A stretch of DNA of 64,000 bases from positions 819,160 through 883,159 of the forward strand of contig JXTB01000033.1 in the NCBI GenBank assembly GCA_002914805.1. Direction: 5' to 3'. The notes beneath the pieces are model-generated. The model did not search any database, was not told the DNA's origin, and saw only the letters and a list, made by a program, of their open reading frames with translations. Of the stretch, positions 23,240-36,225 are shown piece by piece. The position numbers and the translations under genes are program-made. The DNA comes from Parasponia andersonii (lineage: Eukaryota > Streptophyta > Magnoliopsida > Rosales > Cannabaceae). Position 1 is the first letter of the stretch; every line of letters starts with the position of its first letter.

Positions 23240-24700
23240 TTTTATAATACCAAGTAAGTTTCTTAATCTTGCGAAGTCTTCAGACTTGAGTGGCTTAGTG
23301 AAAATATCAGCAATCTCATCATGTGATCTCATATACTCCAATTGTACTTCTTTATTTGCAACACATTCTCTTATGTAATGATAGCGAGTATCTATATGCT
23401 TACTTCGGTCATGAAAGACTAGATTTTTAGCCAAAGCTATTGCAGACTTATTATCGATACAAATCTCTGTTGGCTCCTTTTGAGGCATGTTTAACTCTTT
23501 CAACAACCTCCTTAGCTAGATTGTATGACTAACACATGATGTAGCAGCTACGTACTCAGCTTCGCATGTTGAAATGGTGACAATCGGTTGTTTCTTAAGT
23601 CAGTTTCTCCCATGAAAAACACATAACCAGTTGTGCTTTTTTCGATCAGCAGTATCTCCGGCCAAATCACTATCACTGTAACCAACGAATTTGTAATCAT
23701 TAGAAATTGAATAGAACAAGCCAAGATTGATCGTACATTTTAGGTAACTGAAAATTCTTTTTGCAGCTTTGAAGTGAGTAGTTGTTGGAGTTTTCATGTA
23801 ACGACTCACTAGTCCAGTTGCATAGAGAATATCGGGCCTTGTACATATCAAGTACCGAAGGCATCCAACAAGGCTGTTAAAGAGTATTGGATCCACTTTT
23901 TTTGCTTCATCATCTTTCAGTAATTTTATTCCGCACTCCACTAGTGTACTTATCGGCTTGCAATCATCCATATTGAACTTCTTCAGGATCTCCTTTGTAT
24001 AGCTTTCTTGGGAGATAAAGATGTCTTCTTCCTTTTGCTTAACTTCTATGCCGAGGTAGTATGCCATAAGTCTGATGTCTATTATTTCAAACTCATGTGC
24101 CATTACTCTCTTGAATTCGTCAAACTTCCTTGGATTACTTGCAGTGAATATGAGATCATCAACGTACAAGCATACGACAAAAATATCTCCATCTTTAGTC
24201 TTAACATAGAGAGCATGTTCATAAGGACACTTAATGAATCTATTCTCTTAGAAATATTTATCAATTCGGCTGTTCCATGTCTTGGTGCTTGCTTTAGACC
24301 ATAAAGAGCCTTCTTCAGCATCAAAACCTTATCTCTATATCCTTTCATCTCATAACCCAATGGTTGTTTGATATAGACCTCTTCTTCAAAAACTCCATTC
24401 AGAAATGTGGACTTTACATCCATCTGATGAATCTTCCATTTGTTCTGAGCAACAAGAGAAATAATTAGTCTTATAGTTTCCAATCGTGCAACAAGAACGA
24501 ATACCTCGTCGTAGTCAATGCCGGCTCTTTGACTATAGTCTTTTGTTACTAGCCTTGCTTTGTATCTTTCTACCTCTCCGTTGGCATTCTTCTTCACCTT
24601 GTATACCCATTTTACACCGATAGCTTTATGACCTTTAGGAAGAGTGGATAGTTCCCAAGTGTCATTCTTCTCTATGGCTTTGACTTCTTCATCTATCATA
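23240..24700 (-). pseudogene. copia reverse transcriptase and RNase H region (fossil)
   Basis: Ty1/copia-type reverse transcriptase (RVT_2): the WELSTLPKGHKAIGVKWVYK start, the QMDVKSTFLNG segment, the MYVDDLIF active-site motif, and YLGIEV. The RNase H end follows (ICIDNKSAIALAKN, FHDRSKHIDTRYHYIRE, DIFTKPL). Coordinates are rounded. Part of a broken element. Confidence 0.9.
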
Positions 24701-24999
24701 TTCCTCTATTTTTCATCTTGTACAGTCTCTTGGAAGTTTATTGATTCACAATCAGCAAAAAGGCAAAATAGAGTGAGGTTTTCGAGTCTTTCAGTCACCT
24801 CATATAGATCTTCAAGACGTCTTGTACATTCTTCATGCCTCTCAGTTAAAAAAGAAGGAGGTGAATCTTCATGAGTGGATGATATTGGTGAGAAAGGTGG
24901 AGTAATAGCCTCCTAATAGACTTCTCTTACTTGCTCTACTGGTGTTTCCATATCTTCAAATTGTGGAAAGAAATTGTAGTAATTTATTTGACAACCAAA

Positions 25000-25900
25000 G
25001 CCCTATTCACCTTCTTCATCGAATATTACATCTCGGCTAATGATTACTTTTCTATTGTTAGGATTGTATAACTTATATCCTTTAGAGTTGGTGTCATAGC
25101 CGATGAAAATGAACTTTTCGCTTTTATCATCAAGTTTAGTTCTATGTTCGTTTGGCACATGCACATGGGCTATGCTTCCAAAGACTCTCAAGTGGGAGAT
25201 CTCAGGCTTCCTTCCGCTCTATGCTTCTTGTGGTGTCTTTCCCCACACACTTCTTATTGGAGATTGATTAGACAAGTAAACTGCACATGCAACAGCTTCT
25301 GCCCATAATTCTTTGGGTAATCTCTTACTTTTCAGCATGCTTCGAACTATATTGAGGATGGTTCGGTTTTTCCTTTCTGCCACGCCATTTTGTTGAGGGG
25401 ATCTTGGAACAGTTAAAGGTCGTCGAATTCCATTTTCTTCGTAGAATTCTTGGAACTCTTTTGAAGTGAATTCTCCTCATCTATTAGATCTCATGGCTTT
25501 GATCTGAAGACCACTTTCCTTCTCTACAGCCGCCTTGAACTTCTTGAAAGCTTCAAAAACTTCTGATTTGTGCTTCAAGAAATAAAACCAAGTCTTTCTT
25601 GAGAAATCATCAATAAAGAGTAAGAAGTAATTACTCTTACCGAAAGAACTTGGTTTGATAGGATCGCACACATCTGTATGCACGAGCTCTAGTGGCTTTT
25701 GGGCTCTTGAATTCGACTCTTTTGGAAAGCTTTTCCTGAATTGCTTCCCGAGTAAGCATCCTTCACAAAGTTGATCAGGATGATTGATACATGGCAAGCC
25801 TCTCACCATTTCTTTCTTGGACAGTACCTCTAGTCCTCCAAAGTTGAGATGCCCGAATCTCAAATCCATAGCCATGATGAATCTTTGTAACATGCTTTCA
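25000..25900 (-). pseudogene. copia integrase region (fossil)
   Basis: The GAG-pre-integrase and integrase zinc-binding part (LRFGHLNFGGL, CEGCLLGKQ) leads to the integrase core (VHTDVCDPIKPSSFG, YFLLFIDDFSRKTWFYFLK). The C-terminal part follows (MRVFGSIAHVHVP, FIFIGYDTNSKGYKLYNP). Integrase lies before reverse transcriptase, as in Ty1/copia. Broken. Confidence 0.88.
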
Positions 25901-25999
25901 GAAATTTTGCCTCATTTTGAATGTTCAATAAGAACATTCTATTTCTTGACATAGGCACCTTGGCAATCAAGTTCATGTTGTTATCTCTTATAGAAAGAC

Positions 26000-27340
26000 T
26001 TTAATCTTTCAAGTGAATATCATAGCCTTTATCTAAGAGTTGTCCCAAACTCAAGATGTTTATTTTCATTGTGGGTACAAAATAAATATTTGAAATAAAT
26101 TGATGCCCCCCCATTTTTTAAGCGAATACGAATTTTACCTTTTTCTTTTACCGCTACTTTTGAATCATCACCGAAAGAAACACTCCCACTGATTGATTCA
26201 TCATGCTCTATAAACATTGATCGACGCCTACATATATGATTGCTAGCACCAGTATCAAGATACCATGTGTTGTCTTATCCTCCGTTATTGTCTTTATATG
26301 CTAGTAGCACGGTGCCATTTTCTTCCCTTTTCTCTTCAACATAATTGACTTTCTCTTCAATTCTGCTATTGGGTGCTCTACACTCGCTAGCATAATGCCC
26401 AAACTTGTGACAATTGAAACATTTAACTTGAGACTTCTCAGGCCTTGAGCTAATTCGACCTCTACCATGACCTCTTTTAGAGCTTTCTCCTCTTTCAAAA
26501 TTGTTGATATGATAATTGTGGTTATTGGAATTCTAACCTCATCTATGACCTCGACTTGTACCACGTCCTTGTCCTCGGGCTTGTCCTCTACCACGGCCAC
26601 GTTGACTTCTTTTACTACATTGGCTATCTTATTTCTCTGTAAGTTGTGTCTTGAGATGCTGCTCTTTAAAATTTGGCTTCTTTTTTTTCTTTTCCTCATG
26701 AGCTTGTAAAGAACCTAAGAGTTATTCTATCATCATGGCTCCCAAATCTTTAGTTTCTTCGATGACAGTAATAATATTCTCGAACTTTGGGTCTAACGAT
26801 CAAAGAATCTTTTCTATAATCGTAACATTTTCAAGTTTCTCACCATTTCGCTTCATTTGATTCGAAATGGTTAAAACTCTAGAATAGTAGTCAGAAACTG
26901 ACTCAGTCTCTGTCATGTGTAATAAATCAAACTCTCCTCTTAGAGTTTGAAGGCAGACCTTTATGACATTTTTACTTCTCCCTTTTATGAAATTTGAAGT
27001 TTCTCCCATGCTTCCTTAGTAGAGGTTGCACTTGAGATTTTCTCAAACCCGTCGTCATCTAAGGCCTAGTAGATAGGAAAAGAGCTTTTTTGTCTCTCTT
27101 TCTTGAATCTTTTAAACTATCTTTCTATGTTAAAGATAGTATTTCCTCATCTCTTGGCTCTTCGTAGCATTTCTTTACTATTTCCCAAATATCATGTGCT
27201 CCAAGGAGGACTTTCATTTTAATAGTCCAATTATTAAAGTTATTACCTTGAAATAGTGGAACTTGAAGAGATGCTAAACTATCGGTAGCCATAACTCTTA
27301 ACAAAGTAAACTTTTGGAAATTTCGACTACACATATTGAT
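26000..27340 (-). pseudogene. copia gag, zinc knuckle and protease region (fossil)
   Basis: The gag start (LQVPLFQGNNFNNWTIKMK, LLGAHDIWEIV) and middle part lie at about 26750-27340. A CCHC zinc knuckle of CFNCHKFGH type is at about 26390-26435. The aspartic protease area is at about 26000-26290. Order and spacing suit Ty1/copia. Broken. Confidence 0.8.
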
Positions 27341-27818
27341 TCAGAACATCGAAAAACCTTAAGATTGACTTATATATAAACTGGTGAAAGTCAACAATTA
27401 AAGTCAACGCTCGGTCAACGCTGGTCAACAATCGGGTCAACGACGCGGTCAACGGCTCTGATGGCGTAGTTAACAGCGCGATCCAATGGCTCTGACAGAC
27501 TAGTCAACAGCTCTAATGGCTCGGTCAACGACTATGACGATTTGGTCAAACGGCTATGAGTCAGCTTAACTCGGTGAGTTGACTCAGTTATGATAGCAAA
27601 CTTCCAACAACTCGTTCAGAGTCGTTCGGACTCCGATTAGGCTGATTTTTGCGGCAGCATTTTTGTCTCGTCGAGCTCTTCGATTAGATATGTAATAGTA
27701 GTATATTTGCAACAAATAGATAATACTCTCAATCTCAAGAATTCTTTTCTGATATGGAAGATCAGTCAAAACTACAACCACAGAGCATACTTAGAATTTC
27801 ATGAGAACTCACAACCTT

Positions 27819-27830
27819 GCTCTGATACCA
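27819..27830 (-). other. Primer-binding site of copia element
   Basis: On the minus strand TGGTATCAGAGC lies three bases inside the 5' LTR. This is the complement of the 3' end of plant initiator methionine tRNA, the usual Ty1/copia primer. Confidence 0.9.
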
Positions 27831-27833
27831 CTT

Positions 27834-28293
27834 TGTTGGAAAGTAAAACAAATTTTATTATTCACTTAAATACTTTTATAAGAGAAAATTCTCAACTTCA
27901 CTCTTCAAGCTCACTCACTCACTCACTCACAAGAAGCTATACTTCTTTCTCTCTTCTCTTCACTCTTAGAAGCTTTGCTTCTTACTTGATACTTAGAACT
28001 CAAATGAGAAGGGGCATTTATACTACAGGAGAAACAATGAAAACCACACAAATAAACAGTTATAAAAATCCTTAAGCCACACATATTTTCTTCTACACAC
28101 TTCTAATAATAATCTAAATAATCAAATAATTTACATGCAAAAAGCTAATATGTAGCTAGCACTAGAAGATTCTAGGTGGAAAGCTTCTTTAATTTAGACT
28201 TGGGCTTTTTCTTTTATGAGCTTTACACTTGAGTTAAATCCAACTTATTAGGGGCCTCGTGTTAATGGGCTTAAACAAGTTTATTTTTCAACA
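27834..28293 (-). repeat. 5' LTR of copia element
   Basis: About 460 bp, partner of 22744-23223, TGTTG...CAACA, followed by the GGTAG target-site duplication at 28294-28298. Confidence 0.9.
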
Positions 28294-28910
28294 GGTAGTT
28301 TCTAAAATTTTACTTAATTACAACAAACTATAATTAAGTATGTGCCAAGTAAAAAAAGAAATATTACAAGCAATGTCCATTTGTAGACCTTAAAGCATAA
28401 AAAACAAAATTAGAATTATACAAAATTAAAACATGTTCTATGAAAAATTTGATAGTTCCTAGAATCACTCATTGATTGGGGGTACTTTTATTGGAAATTT
28501 TTATTGTTGGATATTTTTCAAAAAACATTATATTTTTGAAATTATGCTTGGCGAATTTTAATGTGAATCTTTTTAGGGAAACTTGGAAACTCTTTATTCA
28601 ACGAATAAAATTAAAGGTCGGGCAATCCAGAGTTTCATCAGTAGAAAACATGACAAAAACAATTTGTCATAAACGTACGACATTTAAATGATTAGAGTGG
28701 ACAATTTGTTTTACGGTATAGTGTAATATAATAACGATTTCGGTAATTCTATAGGTATTTTTACATTTACTTATAGGTAATTATAAAAATCTTATCTGTT
28801 AAATATCGATTTAATGGCTTTGATTTAGTGTTGACTAAAAGAATTGGAAGTTTGAAGTGCTTATTTCATGTTTTGCATTAGAAATTATGTGTTTTGTTAT
28901 TTAGTATTAT

Positions 28911-28945
<35 letters not shown>

Positions 28946-29097
28946 TGGTTCCTTGATTACACTACCCCTTAGCAATATCTCCACACTCTCAAAATGAGAG
29001 TCAAATCTCCCTCTCGCACCACGCCACCAGACGATGCCCCTTGACGACTCAGAAAAAGCCTCAATGCCGCCATGCCCCAAACCCAAAGTGGCCCTGA

Positions 29098-29331
29098 GTC
29101 ATAAAAATCGAGCACGTTATTGGCGCTGGAAGGTTCTGCGATGCCGATCCTAGGGATTTGGAAGAAGAAGAAGAGGATACAAAATTTGACATTTCAATGC
29201 TGAATTTTCCGGGAAAATTCGAAGGCCATTGCAGAAAAAGATTCGTGAAAACAGTGAGTGAGTTACCGATCGAACCGAGAGAAGATTTTGTTTGTCCAAT
29301 ACTTTCTTTCTTTCTTGAAATGCATTCATAA
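29098..29331 (+). pseudogene. Exon-like open stretch, unrecognised
   Basis: A frame open for 77 codons without an ATG, in a patch richer in GC than its surroundings. It reads VIKIEHVIGAGRFCDADPRD, then an acidic run (EEEEE), FDISMLNFPGKFEGH and RKRFVKTV. A splice-donor-like GTGAGT follows at 29254. Base composition and residue make-up look like real coding sequence, not noise. I do not recognise the family. It may be a captured exon or the remains of a lost host gene. Beginning and upstream exons were not found. Confidence 0.3.
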
Positions 29332-32300
29332 TTTTTTGAAATTAAATATTAACTATTTTTGGTCCAGATCTCTCCTTGATAAAAATTAAAATGGATAAAG
29401 AATTCTCTCTCAGTATTAGATTATCATCGGTTAAAAATTTTCATATTACGAACTTCATTAAAATTGAAAATAATAAATTGAAAAAAAAAAAAACCAGGAG
29501 ACCTAGATTTGTAATTTATAATATTTGGCATCTGAAATGATAGATAACGCATAACAAAGCAAAAAACAGTTGTTATTAACTTTCAATCTTTGAAGCCTTT
29601 TACATTCAACTCGAAACTTCTTCCTATTAGATGTTTCCCTTGCCAATAAAGAAGAGTATCACGTCAACTTCTTCATAGAATAATGGATTTTGCGGACTGC
29701 AGATCTTGAAAAAGATGGCTATAAAAAAAGGTTGTTTAATTGGAGATAAAAAAAATAGTAAACGTGTTTTTTTTTTTTTGTGACAAACATAATTTAAATG
29801 AGTCAATTAAGAAGAAGTGATCTATAAAAAAACTAGAGAGCCTATCAAATGATCAAAAAGAAAACGTTTCACCCACCATCCAAATAGACTAAACCTCCAC
29901 AGGAATGTGTCAAATTATTTCAGTAGAAGATATTATTTCAATAGGAGATATTATTATATTCACCATAATTTAACGTATCTTGGAGATCAAGATTCTCAAG
30001 TGAGTAGGATATCTGATTTCAGTTTTCTTACAATTGAACATTTCTAATTTTCGTGCTATTTGTCACTTTTTTTGCATTTCTGTTTCCGTTCTGAATTTTG
30101 TCCTTTTCTTTTTTCTTCCTGTTTTTCCCTTGCTAACTTCTTTTCTTTGTGTTTTTACTAATTACACTTCTTAATATTTCTTTATTACTTATTTTCAATA
30201 ATTTCACTTATTTTATATTCATTATTCTTTGTTCTAATAAATTGCTGCTGTAGAAATAACTGCTTTCTTTATCCAAAGACAAAACGTTTTGTATTTCCTT
30301 ACGCAATTTCATTGTTTTGTATACATATGTGTGTATATATCCATGTTTATTTACATGGATGTTGATTTAAATTCCTTATGTACTTGGTCTCATGATTGCA
30401 TGTTCAGATTGGAATCTTCGTGTGTAGTAACCGTTTCAAAACTATGACCTCCAAACTAGACGTCTCCTTGTAAGAAGAAAATACGGACATTTATATTCAT
30501 AGATGAGAGGACGAAGAAAATGTAAGAATTTTCTTTCCTTTGCACTATTAATTTGTTTGTTTGATCTGTCTAGAAATTATGTTTAGATTAGAAAGTTTGT
30601 GTTTTTAAGTATTTGTTCCCATCCAAAATTCTCCATATTTTGTTTACCCAATTCTCTATATTTTTTTCTTAATTATTTTCGTATGATGACTTTAATGCCA
30701 TAAATAATTTAATATGATAGGTTTTGATTAAATTGTAGGAATTATTTACACTTTTATTATCGATATTTCTTTGTATTTGGTTTTTTGCATTTTCAAGTTC
30801 TTATTTCTTTAAATACTATGATACAATATATAGTTTGTTATGATACAATATATAATTTGTCTTTCTTTGTTACTAGCAATATTATCAATATGATTACAAT
30901 CCCACTAATGCTTTTTCTTTCTCCATGAGGAAAAAATGATGACGAATGAGACCAAGCGTTGACCTATCACCTATTTTGCTGAAATCATTAAGAATGACGA
31001 CAAATATATTGTCTCCCTTTTGTAGAATTTATTGTCTTCTTTGGTTGAGAGTTCATTGTTTTCCGTTGTTGGAAGTTTATTGTCTCCCTTTAGTGGAGTA
31101 TATTTCTATATATTATTTTTTCTGATACAAATTGCTAACGAGAAGATCGAAGGATAGAGGAGGAAAACTTATAGATCTCTCCCTTTAATAAAAATAAATA
31201 AGTACATGTGTGGTACTCTCTTAAGCTATTCAATTATAATATGTATGAGAACTTTGTAAAACATAAAGGATTTGAATACTAAGGTTTTAAGTACGAAGAA
31301 TTTGCACATTAAGAGTTTGTGAAGCATGTAGGATTTGTATCTACGTTCTTTTATAGATCAAGAATATTGATCATAAATCTCTAATTTTTTGAGTCTAACA
31401 TATTGACAGTTTTAGTTATTGTTGGATGTATTTTTATTTTTTTTCTTTTTTTTTCCTAGTGTCTTAGTCAATCAATTATATTTAACTTTACTAGAATAAT
31501 CTTAAAAATGGAGAATTCGTTTATCTATTAGAAGAATTTTATCTTCTAATCTAATCTGTTATTGTAAAGATAACCTTTTTATAATGACATATTTATTACC
31601 TCAAAAAAGAAAAAACTGCCCCTTGACAATTCGTGAATGCTCTAGTTTTAACCTTGTTTACCACAAATTATTTTGTCGTTTCGAGGTTTTTTTTTTTTTT
31701 GGCTATATGAAAGAGAGAGGAACAATATATACTCAGTGTTAAGTAAAAAAGACTGTCAAAGAAACGTCAGAAAAAAGAATAATAAAAGAGGTTAACGAAG
31801 TCATTTCCAAAAAAAAAAAAAAAGCCAAAAAAAATGGATATGGCCAATTAATTACAAAACCCTCACTAAAAAATTATAAGCCACGTCATCAACATTTTGT
31901 GGGGAGTACTTTACGAATTTACGTGAAAATTTTTGTATTAATATCGGTAGTGATTAAAAAAAATTCAATATTTGAGTTTCTTCCGTATATACAGGGAATG
32001 GACCAGGACAGTACTGTTTTGAGAACATATATGATATTTTAATTAGTGTTTTATAAAATGACTTTTCCAAAACCGGAATTTGATGAATGAAATAAATGGG
32101 TTTCTATTGTTGCCCTAACGAGAAAACCCAGCCAAAAAAGACTCTCTTTGCTATTATTTTGTTTTTTTTCAAAGTCATTCTCTCTATTATTTCAACTTTT
32201 CCTCCTCTCCGGCCAAACACAGTTCAAGGCCATTTTTACCAGCAAACGTTAGAGAAAATTTAAAAAACTCACTCCTACGAAACCACAAAATTAATTTCTT

Positions 32301-32439
32301 TGATAATTAATTTACAACATTTTTTTAAAAGAGTAATTGAGGTATTGTGATCATAATTGACTTTGTAAGATTTCAAATAATAAAGTCAAATAATTTATTT
32401 TTGGCATTAGAGTGCTTTTTTGTTTTAGATATGGAAAAA

Positions 32440-33160
32440 TTTGTTTGAAATGGTCACTGTAATTAGTGATCATAGTAGTTGTTTCAAACACAGTTATTAA
32501 TCCATAGCAACGTTTTAAATTAAATAGTTACAACATCTGCAGGTCACTATTTTAGTGACCCGTGGTCACTAATCTATTATATATATTAAGCCTGAAACAA
32601 AGAGAAAGTGTAAAAACTTTGATAGCTTCTTTGATCACTATTTTATTTTTAAAATTTTTAGAAAATTCTTAATTTAACTTTTATTTTTTCATGATATAAT
32701 TAGTCTTATTATTATTTTTCATTTTTATGATTGGTTATAATATATACATACATTATATAATACTGTATTTAATTTAATATTAATGATACTTTATAATAAA
32801 TTAGTTCATCGAACAAATAGTTGTGCTATATTCGTCTCATCAGAATAAATATAGAGAGAGATAAATACATAATTTAATGTTCATATAATATTATATTTAA
32901 TTTAATACTAATGATTCCTTATATTAAATTTAGTTCATCGAAGGTTGAAAAGTTAAGCTACATCCGTCTTATCAAAATAAATATAAAGATAAATATATTT
33001 TTTTAATGTTGAAATACATCGAACTTAACTATAAATTAGGCTTAATGTATACAATATTAATGCAACTCAGCACAAAGTTCTGTATAACACTAGTTAGTGA
33101 TTAATTCAAAATAATCATTATTACAATGACCTTTTGAAACGTCATTTTTCACTTTTTTAA
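32440..33160. repeat. Foldback-like repeat with internal 122-bp tandem pair
   Basis: The left arm (GTTTGAAATGGTCACTGTAA near 32443-32465) is an imperfect inverted match of the right arm (TTACAATGACC...TTTGAAAC near 33112-33141). Between them two diverged units of about 122 bp lie in tandem (about 32762-32885 and 32886-33008), sharing TTTAATTTAATA and TTAGTTCATCGAA. A perfect hairpin GGTCACTA-TTT-TAGTGACC sits at 32542-32560. Non-coding; possibly a MITE. Limits are approximate. Confidence 0.45.
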
Positions 33161-34750
33161 ATTAAAATGAACTTTTCAGAATTTATGGATGAAAGTATAT
33201 TTTAATCTATAGAGAAAAAAGAGTAAAGAATGAAAATAAGGCCCTTATAAGCTAAAAAAATCATGGATTATAGGCAATTTTCTATTGGATTTGGACCTTT
33301 GCCTCTCTTACACTTCCTCTCCTTTATCTCCTCTCTTTATTTCTTGTCAAAAGGGTTTTTGGTCAAATGGTGTGACAATATTGAAATATTTGTTAAATTT
33401 GGAATATACTTTTTAAGTTTTGTTCCAATGGATGTATGGTTTTTTTTTTAAAAAAAAAAAAAAGAAGCTATTTTGTATTTAAACATTGTTTTCATTCACA
33501 ATTTTTTTTTCTATAAGTGATTCGTACAATTATACCATCTAAATACTAATAATAAAAGCTCCACTTACTTATCTACCAATACAATCGCTCATATTTTTTT
33601 TTGTTTTTAATAAATACTCAAATTTTATTTAAATGAGTAAAATAGTCAATATAATTACTAAAAAAGATATGAGTAGCTTGTTGAGTGTGACCATAGAAGG
33701 AGATTTTGATGAATTCTTATTTGATGGGAACTTTAATTTATAGAATTTAGTGAAAGTAACGTTATGAAAAAAAATATAATAAAAAAAGATAAGAAAAGAG
33801 AATACATGTATTAAATTGGCCACATTGTAAAATTTATACACATTTCCAATTTAATACAATGGCAATATAGTATTCACACATACTAAAATTAAATTAACCA
33901 TATTATATATAATAATCATATTATAAAATTTAATAAATGCTTATAACTAATAACAATATTGTAAAATCTAATACATACTAATAACAAAATTGTAAACTTA
34001 AACACATGTTAATAATAGTAATATTGTAAATTTTGGTATATGTTAAAATTTATCACGTTTTATCTCTTGTGTTATATTTAATACAAGAAATAAAATGCAC
34101 TAAAAACTATATTATATTTGATATATCATCAGATATCATTTGTTTTTAATGAATGATAAATTTTAACATTGGCATAGATAGAATAATGTACGTGTCCTTT
34201 GCAGATGAGTATGTATTTTCTTTTAAGAAAAAATATTAAGTTAATGGACATATGTTACTAGACAAAACTACATATGATAACTAGCACTAATAGCCTACAG
34301 TGACATTTCCTAATTCCTATGTAGTAAGACAGCAAAAAATTGCCGAAAATCTGAACCATTCACCAACACAAAGCAACCAGACCTAAAATTTGGGTATAAA
34401 TAATTAAACCCAAAATTTCGGGTAAAATCCGACCCTATAAGTATGTTTTCGGGTAGAGTTCGAGTCTTATTTTTATGTGTTTGTGTAACCCAAACCTGAC
34501 CAGAACATCTCTAATTAAAATTTTTAAAAAAAAAAAAAACCTAAAGTAATGCCCTAAACCTAATATTACTCATGCAGTCTCTTAGACGCTCCCTTGCTAG
34601 CTCAGTCGACAACTGTACCTGCACCCCCTCCTCTCACTCTCAGGTCCCCGCCTCACTTAGTCCGTTCGACAGTCCGACTCCCTCATTCTCTCTCGTTCAG
34701 TCTCTCACTTTTGCTCAGTCTCAATCTCTTTCGCTTACTTGTACAACACT

Positions 34751-36225
34751 ATGTTGGGATATTTGCCCTAAAATATAGAATTCTAATTTTACTGTATAAA
34801 TGATTTTTTCTTATATACAATTATGATATTTGTTAGATTAAAATGTCTCAATTGAATAGTTTATTTATCTGAAAAAATTTCATGACTTTATTTGTGTATA
34901 AAGAAACAAACATGATTAAGTGTTAATTATGGAGAGACTTTTTCTTTATCTAAGTCTAAATTAACTAGTTCACAATCTATAAATAAAGATGAAATACTTT
35001 ACTTACTAAAGATTATAGTATTTATCTATCTCAACGAGAATAATGTGTCTCGAATCATTGAAGTGTCTGATTTCTAATAGAAACACTAGTATAAAATAAA
35101 TAAGTTATGTATATTTAACTGAACTAGGTAATATAAAGAATTAGAGTATCGTAACTCAATTCTTAGTAACCATAAACTAACTCTTAGCATATAGGTCTTA
35201 ATCCTTGATGTTTAATTGGACTTGCTTTTATGAGTTGTAGCCTTTTGATTTGTTAAAAAACTAGTCTCTATGAAATTAGAGGCGAACACTAGCGGTTATG
35301 GCTTATGAATTGACAGAAACACTAAATAGTTAAGGACACTATACATTTATGCCACTTTAAGGTCTTTCAAGATTCATGGAATAGTTAAATTTAAGATCTT
35401 AGAATTCACTTTGTGAATTGATTGATAATTTTGTCTAAATGACCATTAAAAACAAAATTATCAACAACATTATTCCTTAATAGAAAGATAGTAACTTAAA
35501 GATAAATATGTGTTGGAGGAGCATTACAGTAATTTCACTTATCCAACTATGGCAGTGTATAGGAATTCTATATATGGTATAGAATATGCAAGATGGCTCA
35601 GTTAATCAAGGCTAGTTGANNNNNNNNNNNNNNNNNNNNNNNNNNNNNNNNNNNNNNNNNNNNNNNNNNNNNNNNNNNNNNNNNNNATATATATATATAT
35701 ATATATATAAGATATACGAGAGAAAAAATTGCACAATAACACAAATAGTGCTACATGCGAAAAATAGAGAAAGAGAGAAAATTCGGCCAAGGCTGAGAAA
35801 AAGTTTTCTGCAACCTCATAGTCTCTTTTTATGTCTCAGTATTTCAAAGGATTAAGAAGGTGTTCTTGATTATTCTCCGATGAATAATTCAACTTGGAGC
35901 CTACTCATCTCATCAACCAAGAGCAGGAGTACAGATAAGAAGATCTATGGTTGGAGATTTGATTACCATCAGCAAGGAGATCAACATAAGAGGTAAACCC
36001 TAATCTCATCTCTAGGGTTTATGTATTTAGATTTGATTTATGTTATACATGATCCTATATATGATACGTGTATGTTCTATGGTTATGAAAATTATTTTCA
36101 TGAAAAATTTTAAAACCTAAATCTGCTCATTTTTTCACTGTGTTCATGATGTGATCATATATTTTCCATAACTTGCATGCATATATGATTTTTCCTAAGT
36201 ATTAGGTCTATAAAGCAGTACACTG
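34751..36225. mobile_element. Insertion into hAT leader (LTR-like, class uncertain)
   Basis: CT-rich hAT leader sequence lies on both sides (ending TTGTACAACACT and resuming ACACTGTTGCATCACC). ACACT is present at both edges, consistent with a 5-bp target-site duplication. The inserted sequence begins ATGTTGGGATATTTGCCC and is non-coding, interrupted by a 67-N gap. TGTTGGG starts and a 5-bp duplication suit a solo LTR, but the right end is not a canonical CA, so the class stays open. Old and broken. Confidence 0.5.
35620..35686. other. Assembly gap, 67 Ns
   Basis: Run of N directly beside a (TA)n tract, a common cause of unresolved assembly. Confidence 0.98.

Larger units (their letters stand above)
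22744..28293 (-). mobile_element. Ty1/copia LTR retrotransposon, both LTRs, broken
   Basis: Complete insertion of about 5.55 kb on the minus strand. Both LTRs begin TGTTG and end CAACA. A 5-bp target-site duplication GGTAG flanks it (22739-22743 and 28294-28298). Internal order on the minus strand is gag, zinc knuckle, protease, integrase, reverse transcriptase, RNase H, the Ty1/copia order. PBS and PPT are in place. The reading frame is broken in several places (roughly ten or more by eye), so it is a fossil. LTRs differ by roughly 7% by eye, suggesting an age of a few million years at usual plant rates; this is an estimate. Confidence 0.93.
28299..34329. other. Long AT-rich intergenic region
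   Basis: About 6 kb without a convincing gene. It contains a (TA)n tract at 28909-28942, an exon-like relic at 29098-29253 and a foldback-like repeat at about 32440-33160, each listed separately. Remaining short frames look like chance. Confidence 0.5.

Noticed and set aside
24008-24304. 98-codon plus-strand frame
   Set aside because: Shadow of the copia reverse-transcriptase region on the other strand.
34572-34803. 68- and 69-codon Ser/Leu/Pro-rich frames
   Set aside because: They lie in the CT-rich leader of the hAT element, which is resumed after the insertion.
35602-35855. Frames across the second N run
   Set aside because: They are made of Ns and a (TA)n tract.
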